Shown one piece after another: positions 9,132-19,732 of a stretch of DNA of 64,000 bases; positions within the stretch are counted from its first letter, which is position 1; each line of letters starts with the position of its first letter. The DNA comes from Cryptomeria japonica (lineage: Eukaryota > Streptophyta > Pinopsida > Cupressales > Cupressaceae): NCBI RefSeq assembly GCF_030272615.1, contig NC_081415.1, positions 104,524,796 to 104,588,795 of the forward strand, written 5' to 3'. The position numbers and the translations under genes were made by a program. Below the pieces are notes generated by a model. The model worked only from the letters and a program-made list of their open reading frames with translations. It had not been told where the DNA came from and did no database searches.

Positions 9132-11570
9132 CCACGTCCCGAATTTAACAATTTTTTAAGTTTTTTGTGAAGTTTTTTTTGCAATTTCATGCTTCAGGGC
9201 AAGCGCACGCGCATCAGCCTGACCATTTTTGAATCAGCGCGAGTGCTTATTAATCAGCCCGAGTGCCTTGGGTTCGGCGCAATCGTAGGAAAATTTCAAA
9301 AAAAAATTGGCAGCTCTCTATTTCAGCGCGACCGCCGTGAACATTCTTCTATCTCCTCTACATTCTTCTTCTTCTATCTTCTATCTCCTCATTTTTGTTT
9401 CTTTTATGTTTCTGCTTCAAAGCGAGTGCCCGCGTATCAGTGCGATTGCATTTTTCTTTTTCTGTTATTTGTCTGTTTAAGTTTTAATAATCTATCTGTT
9501 AGCGCAAGTGCCCGCACATTAGTGCAACTGTCTGCAAATCAGTGGAGTAAATTTTATTATGTTTTTTAGTCATATCTTCTTTATCTTAATTTTTCTTTCC
9601 TCCAAACTCCACTAGATCCCCCGCAATTTCATTTTGCACATTTCCTTCCTTGGGGGCCTTATCCCAAAATCCACTTTTTGAAGCCCAAAATCCTACATCC
9701 CTCTATTTTTAGGGTTTGCCATAACTCCTTCCACTTTTATCCAATCACCTCCAAATTTTCCCATATTGTCCATATCCAACTTTTGCTTCTTTGTCCCTCT
9801 TGGACAAATTTTTCCATTCCTTCACCTCTCCTCCAAAATCCCCATTTTATGCTTGCCTATCCCTTGGAAAGTGGCAAAAACCTAGTCAAACCCCATTTAC
9901 CTATCAAAGTTTCCTCCAAATCCACATTTGTCATTAGTAGAAAAGTTTTTATTCTTGTTTTTCTACTCATTCTCAAAAAATCAAAAACATAATATTTTTG
10001 TCATTTTGTTGTCTTTTGTAGGATGCTTGTTGAAGACTTCATTTGCAAACTACTAATCCACTTTTTTGCAGGTTGCCTAAGAAAATCCGACCAAACATTG
10101 TGTTTTTCTTAATTATTTTATGCTAGGCACCTAAATCTAATTAGGGGTAAAAGATCTCTTGCTTTTTATGTTTGAGGAAAGTGTAGAGGTAGGAGAGTAT
10201 GCTCTTGTCTACATAGACAATCAGAAATCCCGACCCTCAAACCTTTTCTTGTTTGATTGCATGCTTACCCTTAGCGGGCCTTCCCTCCCAACTTGCTCTT
10301 TGAGAAGGTAAGAGGGGAACAACCCAAGTGAGTACACCTAGACCTAGGGTTCCCAACTCACTATAATAAATAGGCCATTGACTACGAAAGGGTCAATGGT
10401 TGGGGCTATATGAGAGTTCACTCTCACATTGGGTGCTTAGTAGGATCCTAGAGATCTCAATCATGCTTGCATGACTACTAATTTCTTGGTGCTTCATTGG
10501 GCTATAGGCCTCAATTGTGCTTGCACAACTGCGAAGGGTAGCTTCTAACGGGAAGACTTACTAAACACCTTGTTCATAGTGGTCAAAAACCTTCTAGTCA
10601 TTGGTGCAGGAGGTCGAACCTTCGAAGCCGCCCATATTTTTATGGCCCTTAGTAGAGAAACAAAGTTCACCATGAGGATTTTTCATGGGAATGTATGCTT
10701 GGCTGCCTCGAGAAGTGAGTGTCATGGAGGGGAGCTAGTGGGGTCAAGCATCTAAGTGTTCGCTCTGGGTAAGCGTAGCTGGGAAACCAATTGGGATCCA
10801 TTGACTATTGTCTTTTCTTGCCATAGGATATATTATGAATGAGCATGAGTGTCTTGTGAGTCTAACATATTTTGACCATTGTGTTTTCTTTACTTGACAT
10901 CTCTTGCCAAGTCCATCCCCCACAACCAATCAATCATCCCTCTTTCCAAATTCCATCTTGTCATCATAAAATATTTAATCCATTTCTACCTATCCAGTAA
11001 ATTCTCCAATCCCCAATCCACTTTCATCCATTTAAACAATCATCCTTCCTCAACCAATATTTTTGTCCAAATCATTCATCTGCCTTTGGGTAGCCTCCCC
11101 CTTTATTCTTCCTTCTATCTATCCATTCTTCCATATTCATTATTCCTCTAATCCAATCAAATTCCAAATCCAAATCCAAATCCAAATCCAAATCCAAATC
11201 TAATCCAAATCCAATCAAGTCCTAATCCAAGGACTAATCCAATCCAATCCAATCAAACAAAATCCAATCAAATCCAACCCAATTCAATTCAATCCAATCA
11301 AATCCAATCAAATCAAATCAAACCAAATCAAAACCAACTCAATCCAATCCATTCAATCAATCAACTAATCCAATCAAATCAAGTCCTAATCCAAGGACCA
11401 ATCTAATCAAACCAAGTCCTAATCCAAGGACCAATCCAATTGAACCAATTCCAATCCAAACCTAATCAAATCTAATCCATCATCATTCCAAGCCAAATCC
11501 AAATCCTCATCTTTATTTAACAACATCTTCATAATCTTTCCCAATTCCAATCTAATCCTTCACTCTCAAC
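9132..11570 (+). other. N1 leader region
   Basis: Non-coding leader. From about 10150 to 10900 it is a close relative of the N2 leader (45930-46680), whereas the downstream bodies are unrelated. It contains a candidate 3' splice site (branch-like TACTAAT 10051, then TTTTTTGCAG ending 10071) and one copy of a 6-bp-stem hairpin (TTGTCT-ACAT-AGACAA, 10205-10220). From 11156 to 11480 it turns into AATCC/AATCAA-type repeats. No supported coding gene. Confidence 0.65.
11156..11480 (+). repeat. AATCC-type simple repeat in the N1 leader
   Basis: A degenerate pentamer/hexamer array (CAAATC, CAATC, AATCC) with almost no G on the plus strand. The G-poor bias continues through the following ORF, to about 14650. 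Confidence 0.9.
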
Positions 11571-13406
11571 ATGACTACCCATAATTTCAAAGCTTGGTAT
11601 GAGAAGATGCTCATGGAAATTCATGAACCTACCTACCAAGTTAATCCCATAATCTCCCACTCTCCCATCATACCTTCATCCATCCCACCTCAACACATTA
11701 CACCCAATCCCAATCTATACCATACTTCTTATCCTTCCTCTACCTTCAACAAGGGAAATCCATCTTATCCCCCATCCATATCTCCATATTACCCCTCATC
11801 CACATACTCCTCTAATCCAATATGTATACCTCCATCTCCCCCCCCCCCATCTACATCCCAATCTCCATCCTTTCACAACACATTCATTACCTCTACTCCC
11901 CATCCAAATCCTTCACTTCATAGTCCTCCAATCATTAATCCTAATTCCCCAATCCATTATCCTAATCCTCCATCCAATCCTAATTTTCCATCTAATCCCA
12001 ATCCTCCAAAATCCATATTGTCCAATTCCTCCAAATCCATCATCCATAATCTTCTCCAAGACATGCTAGCAAAGGAGACAAAGTCCTCACCTCAAAGAAA
12101 AGTGGCCAAGTCTCCTCAAGTCCTCCATCCACCCCAATCACCTCCACCTCAAAACAAATCTCAATCCTCCACAATTCAAGATACCATCATACCTTCCTCC
12201 ATCACACAATCCCCACAACTCCAAACATGTCAAAAGCTTGTTCCAAAGCATGCTAGCATAGAAACCTCTCCATCTCATGATGCATCTCCCTCCACTCCAT
12301 CTAATGATCCCATCCCCTCCACTTTCTCTCATGATCATATAATCCCTCTATCATCACATGATCCTCTTCCATCTCATGATCCAATCACCCCTCCCACTCC
12401 ATCTCATGATACCCTCCCTAGTCAAGATCAAAGTATCCCTTCATCTCCATGTCATGATCCCAATCCATCTATAGATCCTAATCTTCCTTCCACATCTCAT
12501 CCCCCTCAAAATAGACTCGCATCTTGTTTCTGAAATAATAAGGGTCCTCAAGATAATGCTCAAGAGGTTGGTACATCCTCTATTCCTCCTAAATACAAAT
12601 TTCCATACAAATCAAAATCCTGTTATCCCTCATCTTCCGCATCCATTTTGGGACCCTATGTTCCAAAGTTAAACCCTTCATTCCTTCCATCCATTTTGGG
12701 CCTCTATGTTCTGATGCTCAATCCTCCATCTCTTCCATCCATATTGGGTCCTTACATCCCTCCATCCACCATTCCATCACCTCAAATAATCCTTAAGCAA
12801 GATCAACAAAGGCACACATCCTTGGATGCCTCCCAACACTCTCTTTCCACCATCCCATCCATAAAATCCATCAATCCTTCATCCTCATGCACCCATCCCG
12901 TTGCTATTGGAAGCAATTTGGATGCCCAATCTAAAAAGCATAAAGCTCAAAATCTGCAAAAATCAAAGGATCAACATGTCCCCTCAAAACGACATGCTCA
13001 AAAGAAAAATATGATCCAAAAGAAAGAAAAATCAAAAAGGCCACAAAGGCCTCAAAAGAAAAAATAAAAAACTATGTGGATTCCCAAAGAAGCAATGCAT
13101 CCCAAACAAAAATCAAAATTTGCATCCAAACTTGTTAATCCAAAATCTCCATCCATTCATAAGTCCTCCAATCCTCCATCTTCAAAATCCATTTTGGGTC
13201 CCTATGTCCCAAAATCCACCATCCCAACTCCATCATTCCTTTCCTCTATTTTGGGTTCTCATTTCCCAAAATCTACATATAATCCAAAATCCTCTCCTCC
13301 ACTACTCCACCACCCTTCAAGGTCTGTGCCAATGTTAATCTTCCACAAATTATTCAAAACCCCATCCATTATCCACCATCCACTTTTCGCAATCCCATTT
13401 CGTTAG
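11571..13406 (+). pseudogene. N1 proline/serine-rich ORF in the gag position
   Basis: One reading frame runs from an ATG at 11571 to a stop at 13404-13406, about 610 codons, broken only by in-frame TGA at 12531 and TAA at 13065. The N-terminal 320 residues are rich in Pro, Ser and Asn with repeated HDPxPS-like units (about residues 230-310). The middle has copies of an SILGPYVPKxxPSFLP-type unit, which recurs after the second stop. Residues about 440-500 are strongly basic (Lys/Arg/Gln), as in nucleic-acid-binding tails. No Gag, protease or RT motif is seen. Caution: the plus strand is G-poor, which makes TAG and TGA rare and lengthens frames by chance. Function unknown; a particle or RNA-binding role is only inference from position and the basic tail. 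Confidence 0.5.
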
Positions 13407-15433
13407 TCTAATCCTTTCCAAATCCTTATCTTCCATCCCCTATCCATTTCATCTCCCCAATTATTGTTACCAGCATCTATGAGCATACCTCTAGTTCAAA
13501 GCAATACTAAGGGATACCATCTATGGAACTAGATGCTTGAGTCATCCTTTCCTCTTTCACACATCCACTATCTTCCATATTCACTCATCCTCATCCTTAT
13601 CCATCCAAACTATTCTAAAAATTCAAAAAAAATCAAAAAATCAAAAAAATCAAGAAAAATACAAAAAATAAAATAAAATCAATGAAAAAAGTAAAGAAAA
13701 ATCATTTCATCCAATGGTGAAAACCACTTCTTGTGGCGCCTTGGGTAAGTATCATGATGAAAACTTGGCAAACAAGCATCATGTGTAATCCCCTCATCCC
13801 CTTGCACTCTACACTTGGGGGCAAGCTTCATCCACACAATCCTTCCATCCATCTACATCATATCCAAGTCCATTCTCCTTTCCTATCTTTGATCTTGACT
13901 ATCCTATCCACATCCTCCATCTCATATCCCTCATCTTATCAAAATAAATCCTCCATTCATATCTTTCATCTTGATCATATAAGAGGCAAAATAATGTATA
14001 GGCATGCATGCTTTGGAGCATTCAAGCCTTAATCCTCTACCATCCATATCCATTACACATTATCCTCCTACCTCATACATATTTATCCATCATTCTTGCA
14101 TCCTTAATTCCACTACCTCTAGTGTGGGGCATTGCACTCCTTTGCAGCATAGTCCTTGGGTCTCCATCACCCTACCCTCCATCCTTTATTCCTCTATTTC
14201 CTATCCATATCCATCCACTTGATCCATCTATCTGAATAATAACCTCCTCCTATCCAAACAAATCCCTCATCCATCTATCCTCTTACCAATCCTTGGTTCT
14301 CCCTTGTCATTGGTTCCATTAAATCAAATCCTATCCATCCACTCCAACTTCTAATCCAATCATATTCGCCATCTCTTCCAATTCAATCATTAATTCCATC
14401 CTCAATCCAATCCTATTCAATCATCCATCCCCCTTTTCATCACATCTAATCATTTTTCCTTCTTCTAATCCTATCCAATCCATCAAATTGAGCTTTCCCC
14501 ATCTAACTGAGCTCGCACTAACTTGTGCCTAATCCAAGCACCCATCCATACTTTGCTAATCAAATCCAAGTGACAATCCTCTCATCTACGGATCTTGCAC
14601 ATCCAACTTGTCTTTTGCCATCCATTAATCAATCCATCACCCTGCCCATTAGGATGCATCCTTCCCTAGTCTGGTAGCTTATCCAAATACATGTCCTACT
14701 CTTGGCAAGAGATATCAGTTGGTCATATGCATATGGTTTGCATGCTTGAGATTTTCGCTTTGTTTTCATCTGGTGTCCCAGGACTATACTTGTTCAGGAC
14801 TGCCTTGATCATCCTACATCTTGCTATGTCTTGGCTGGTGTATAATGGGGCATACTTTTCATGGCATGGTGTGTTTGAAGGTCTTCCTTATACGAACTGA
14901 CAACCCTACATTAGTGTTTTTCAACACTTGCATGATTGTGTGCAAGGCATTCCTATTTGACTAAGCGTCAGTCAACGCCTTAGATTTTCATATCATCCTG
15001 GTTCTTATAATCAGTGGTGTAGACTATCCATGGCAATATCAAATCTAGGTTTTCTCTCTATACTTTCTCAACAAGAAATCCAAATCAATTTATCATTTCT
15101 TTGTCTCATTTCATTCACAACACTCCAACTCATCCTACTTCCCTCTTTCATTATCTTCATCCTTTCATCACTTATTCTTCTAATTCCTTTCGAGAGAACA
15201 CCTGTGTTCTTCAAACTCGCATGTCCTCTCGAGGGGGCATACCACTACTTCCTCGTCATCCTTCCTCCTTATCATTCTTCCTCATGGGTTTCTCGTCATC
15301 CTTCCTCCTTATCATTCTTCCTCATCCCATGATTGGGGCATCATGCTACTAGTCCTTAGCCTTTTCTTCCACTATGTTTTATTCTTCTTTTATATAACAT
15401 CATTTCATGATGCTATATCAAAGAGGGGAAAAA
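13407..15433 (+). other. N1 3' non-coding region
   Basis: No domain-bearing ORF. Several stretches resemble the N2 3' region: GTGGCGCCTTGGGTAAGTAT (13733) with 52797, CTACTCTTGGCAAGAG (14697) with 53070, and a stretch with TTAGTGTTTTTCAACACTTG (14912) with 53360. It ends with hairpin (15190-15232), GAGGGGGCAT (15231), TTGGGGCATC (15333), hairpin (15387-15423) and a polypurine tract. A 70-base stretch near 15245-15325 is tandemly duplicated. Confidence 0.65.
15424..15433 (+). promoter_or_regulatory. Polypurine tract before N1 LTR2
   Basis: AGGGGAAAAA directly before LTR2. It differs by one base from the AGGGGCAAA form kept at LTR3. The adjoining hairpin arms are CTTTTATATA (15387-15396) and TATATCAAAG (15414-15423), with one mismatch. 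Confidence 0.7.
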
Positions 15434-16404
15434 TATAGACACCTAAAATTAATATTTAATTAATTTAAGCCTATCAACATAATTAATTAACTTAATTGTG
15501 TTATCCTTATTCCTCTCAGAATCAATTAAATCTAATTTAATTAACCCTGTCACTATAGTCCAATAATTAATTTATCAAATTAATTAATTATTCCCCTATT
15601 CTTCTAAAGTCCTCTCAACAATTATTTCCTCTAAAATCCACTCAGTTAATTAATTCTAATTAATTAACCTAGTCATGTGATTCCTACGAATCACTTTTCC
15701 TAATCCCACTTATCCTAATTAATTCTCATAATCATGATTATCATTATTCTCCAATTTTTTATTCCCACTCATGTCACATCAACATTGAGTCTCTCAAAGA
15801 AATTCAAATTTCTTTGAATCCCTCAATGCATCCTCATTTTGGAATTTTTAATTCCTCAAGTTTGAAATTCAAATTTCTCCCCCCTTTTTCTAAAGGAATT
15901 TTATATTCTTGTTTATTTTCCCAAGGCACCCTTGATCCATGCCTTCTATCTAAAATAAATCTCAACCCTTCATAATCAAATCAATCTTGGCCCTCCATTG
16001 GCCTCCTCCAATCTATAAATTGGAGCTTATTCTCCTCACAAGAGATCAAGACTTCTCATAGCATCCTCATGCTGCTTTATTCTCCTCTCTCTCTCTCTAT
16101 AATCCTCTCATCAAATCCCTCCATTATTAATCTTTCAATCCAATCCAATAATCCATTAGTCTTGTTGAGCAAAGGAGAGCATTCCACATCAAGCAATCAA
16201 AGGAGCACATCAAGTGGAGCATCATCAAGGGGCTCCTTCACTTCACCAAGCTCAATCCGAAGGAGAAGGTATAAGGTTTGTGAGGTATATACATTTCATT
16301 CTTGTTTTGAGCATTTCAAATTATGTCTTTCAATTGCATATGATTATATGTTTGATTTGCATATTTTCTATCTAATCCACCTCACTAATATTTTCCCCTC
16401 TTCA
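15434..16404 (+). repeat. N1 LTR2 (middle LTR)
   Basis: 971 bases, a close copy of LTR1 and LTR3, starting TATAGACACC (terminal TG decayed to TA) and ending CCCCTCTTCA. It is followed not by a target duplication but by four T bases and an internal-end stub, so it is an internal LTR of a recombined element. Confidence 0.9.
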
Positions 16405-16607
16405 TTTTTACCATTGCTTCCTCATCATCCTTCCTCCTTATCCTTTTCTTCATCTCATGACTGGGGCATCATGCTACTAGTCCTTATCCTTTTCTTCATC
16501 TCATGACTGGGGCATCGTGCTACTAGTCCTTATCCTTTTCATCTACTATGTTTTATTCTTCTTTGATATAACATCATTTCACGACGCTATATCAAAGAGG
16601 GGCAAAA
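16405..16607 (+). mobile_element. Deleted second internal region of N1
   Basis: After TTTT, which would normally lead into the primer site, the sequence jumps to the last ~200 bases of the internal region (aligning with 15241-15433). A 44-base segment with GACTGGGGCATC is duplicated here (near 16462 and 16506). It ends with a perfect 10-bp hairpin (16561-16570 with 16588-16597) and polypurine tract (16598-16607). Confidence 0.85.
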
Positions 16608-17585
16608 TGTAGACACCTAAAATTAATATTTAATTTAAGCCTATCAACATAATTAATTAACTTAATTATATTATCTTTATTCCTCTCAAAATCAATTAAA
16701 TCTAATTTAATTAATCCTATCACTATAGTCCAATAATTAATTTATCAAATAAATTAATTATTCCCCTATTCTTCTAAAGTCCTCTCAATAATCATTTCCT
16801 CTAAACCCACTCAGTTAATTAATTTTAATTAATTAACCTAGTCATGTGATTCCTACAAATCCCTTTTCCTAATCCCACTTAGCCTAATTAAATCTCATAA
16901 TCATGCTTATCATTATTCTCCAATTTTTAATTCCCACTCATGTCACATCAACATTGAGTCTCTCAAAGAAATTCAAATTTCTTTGAATCCCTCAATGCAT
17001 CCTTATTTTGGAATTTTTAATTCCTCAAGTTTGAAATTCAAATTTCTCCCCCCTTTTCCAAAGGAATTTAATATTCATGTTTATTTTCCCAAGGAACCCT
17101 TGATCCATGCCTTCTATCTAAAATCAATCTCAACCCTTCATAATAAAATCAATCTTGGCCCTCCATTGGCCTTCTCCAATCTATAAATTGGAGCCAATTC
17201 TCCTTACAAAAAGAATCCCACTTCTCATAGCATCCTCATGCTGCTCTATTCTCCTCTCTCTCTCTCTCTCTCCATAATCCTCTAATCAAATCCCTCCATC
17301 CTCAATCTTTCAATCCAATCCAATAATCCATCAATCTTATCTTTCTAAGCAAAGGAGAGCATTCCACATCAAGCAATCAAAGGAGCACATCAAGTGGAGC
17401 ATTCATCAAGGGGCGCCTTCACTTCATCAAGCTCAATCTGAAGGAGAAGGTATAAGATTTGTGAGGTATATACATTTCATTCTTGTTTTGAGCATTTCAA
17501 AATTATGTCTTTCAATTTCATATGATTATATGTTTGATTTGCATATTTGCTATCTAATCCACCCTATTGGCTTTTCCCCTCTTCA
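16608..17585 (+). repeat. N1 LTR3 (terminal 3' LTR)
   Basis: 978 bases, starting TGTAGACACC and ending CTCTTCA immediately before the right CCACC duplication. TATA box at 17181-17186 within the 7-base inverted repeat. It keeps the canonical TG end that LTR1 and LTR2 have lost. Confidence 0.9.
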
Positions 17586-17590
17586 CCACC
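17586..17590 (+). repeat. Target-site duplication of N1 (right copy)
   Basis: CCACC directly after LTR3; partner of 8133-8137. Removing 8138-17590 rejoins the gag core reading frame. Confidence 0.85.
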
Positions 17591-18922
17591 AACTATCACA
17601 TCATGGAACGAATTAGTTGAACACTTCATTGCTAACTTCTCGCATAAAATTGAAACCCTAGTCACTTTGATGGACTTATGCGCCGCAAAACAATATGAGA
17701 ATGAAACATTTGCGTCCTTCATACAACGATGGAGAGCTCTCTATAGGAGGTGCAAGACTATTGTTCCAGAAACAGAGCAAGTTGACATGTTCATGGAAAA
17801 CTTAATCCCTAAGATCAAGTACCCGATACAAATGCAATGTTTGACCATATTTAAACAAATCACTGAAAAAGCCCTAAAGTGTGAGAAAGGAATAGTAGAA
17901 CAAGGTCTCATAAAATATGCCAATAACAACAACAATGATAAATCTAAATTTTGGTCGAAAAATAAAAATGTGACCAATGATGGTGTTGTAGACTCTCAAA
18001 CAATGAACAGAACTCAACCGATTTTGTCTTTACAAGGTCCAAGTCAATCATTTAGTCCACACACAGAGAATAACACTATATCAAAAAATGTAAACGCTGC
18101 GCAGACTATGAACACAAAATTTCCAAGGGTAAATGCTCCAAAAGGAATTACACACCTCTAGGGGAACCTATTGAATCAGCATTAAAAAAGTTGAGATAGA
18201 CAAACATGATCACTTTTCCATAAGTAAGAGTTTATGAACTAAGTCCTTTCAAACCTACATGGTGGAATGATAGTGATTTTTGTGACTATCATCGTACTCA
18301 AGATCATAAAACTGCAAGTTGTTATAAATTGAAAAAATTAATCCAAGACATGATCGATCAAGGTGACATCATGATTGACACCAACAAAACTTCAATAAAC
18401 ATGAATCATACCATCTTTAAGGATCCATTTGTCAAACATGACAAAAGGAAGGCATCTACAGCGGGAACACAAGACAATACAGCTAACTACATAAAAGTCT
18501 CATACAACTACACTATTCATGCCATTAGCTCAGGAGATGTAGTAAATGATGATTCACAAGTAGCACTCATTAATGATGAAAAATATCAAGAGACTTACAT
18601 TGATGATAACCAAATTTGCATGCTGTTAGAAGCATCAAAATATGATCAAGACAAGAATCTTTGTCTTATGGACTGGGGGAATGAAGAACCATTTCATTCG
18701 AGATGGTTTGAAGATGAACTTATAGCACATATCATGGATGTAAGACTTGCACATGGTGACTATAGGGAGGGATATGACATAAACCTTGATAACACAACAT
18801 ATATTACAGACAGTTCCTTCACAAGAGATGATACAGTGGCTACAATCATGATAACTCCCAAAGACAGAGACTGTGCAGTAGTTACTCATAGATCTAAAGT
18901 AACTTTACAAGGAGTACCATAA
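17586..18922 (+). pseudogene. gag: E1 gag, C-terminal part, after N1
   Basis: Gag resumes in frame with ITSWNELVEHFIANF and MDLCAAKQYENETFASF, the second half of the retrotransposon Gag core; N2 has the equivalent MMDLCNTKQRPGETFANF. The frame stops at 18161. After a frameshift it continues with a zinc-knuckle-like motif CDYHRTQDHKTASC (C-x2-H-x5-H-x4-C) near residue-equivalent 18275-18315, then an acidic linker to 18922. The knuckle binds RNA in intact elements. Frameshift, stops and the N1 insertion upstream make it non-functional. Confidence 0.8.
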
Positions 18923-19732
18923 AACCCACCACCAATAGTAGGGACCTATAATGTTGTTGAGAAACTCAAGAAAACCCCGACACAGATATCACTCTTTGAA
19001 CTATTGTGTTTATCACCAACTCATAAAGCTATCATGGACAAAGCACATCAAGATTCAATAGTGGACAGAAATATAGATGAAAATGCCATCCAATCCATAG
19101 TGGGGAATTTGGCACAGGGTACCCACATTGTGTTCACAGAATAGGATATTCCTAGTGATAGACTTCTCCATAATGACCTACTACATCTGGAAGCTTACAT
19201 ACATAAGAGAAGAATCAGAAGAGTACTTATAGATGGAGTCGATCTCAAAATTTGTACATTAAAGTTGGTCAAGGCATTGGTATATTCTGAGCTTCATATT
19301 GATCCTTCAAAGAGAATAAACATCAAAGTATATGATGATGAAGAGTGTCTCTCAAAAGGTATAGTTATGCTACCAGTGCAAGTAGGACCTATAATGATAG
19401 AGGTTACTTTCCAAGTGTTTGACAGAGAGATAGGGTACAACATGTTATTGGGTCGCCCATGGATTCACACCATGCAAGATGTACCATCAATATTTTGTCA
19501 ATATGTCAAATTCTCGTACAATGGCATTGAAATCGCCATAAAAGGTGATCCAAATCCATTCCAACATTGTAATCACTTAAAGGCAAGTGTAGATAACCAG
19601 GTACCCATTAATCAAGAAACACCCTTCACTACACAAATGGAGTCATTAACAATCACAGAAACACAGAAGAATGTGCCTACAACATCTTCTTTGCAGATAA
19701 AAGATATTGGTTGTGAGGAATACTCTATTTGA
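18923..19732 (+). pseudogene. pro: E1 aspartic protease region, degenerate
   Basis: Retroviral-type protease cleaves Gag and Pol. The segment matches the N2 protease in order: LFELLCLSPTHKAIMDKA, VLIDGVDLKICT, IKVYDDEECLSKGIVMLPVQVG and NMLLGRPWIH. The active-site word is LIDGVDLKIC here, whereas N2 keeps LIDGGSGLNLC, so the D-G-(G)-S triad is damaged. A TAG at about 19142 interrupts the frame. The region ends in a Thr/Gln-rich linker. Confidence 0.75.

Larger units (their letters stand above)
8138..17585 (+). mobile_element. Nested non-autonomous LTR element N1 (three-LTR form)
   Basis: A 9.4-kb insertion inside E1 gag, bounded by CCACC duplications. Order: LTR1 (8138-9110), internal region (9111-15433), LTR2 (15434-16404), a 203-base stub of internal 3' end (16405-16607), LTR3 (16608-17585). 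The internal region has a primer site and polypurine tract but no protease, RT, RNase H or integrase. Its leader and 3' non-coding region resemble those of N2, so it would depend on an N2-like element for enzymes. In the gag position it carries a proline/serine-rich frame. The extra LTR and stub point to unequal recombination followed by an internal deletion. Confidence 0.85.

Noticed and set aside
8868-9170. Ser-rich ORF in the N1 LTR (also near 16069)
   Set aside because: No ATG start, not shared in frame across the LTRs, and it overlaps the conserved R/U5 RNA block.
10570-10755. 61-codon ORF in the leader block shared by N1 and N2
   Set aside because: The N2 copy has a stop inside and the conservation does not follow codons; treated as leader sequence.
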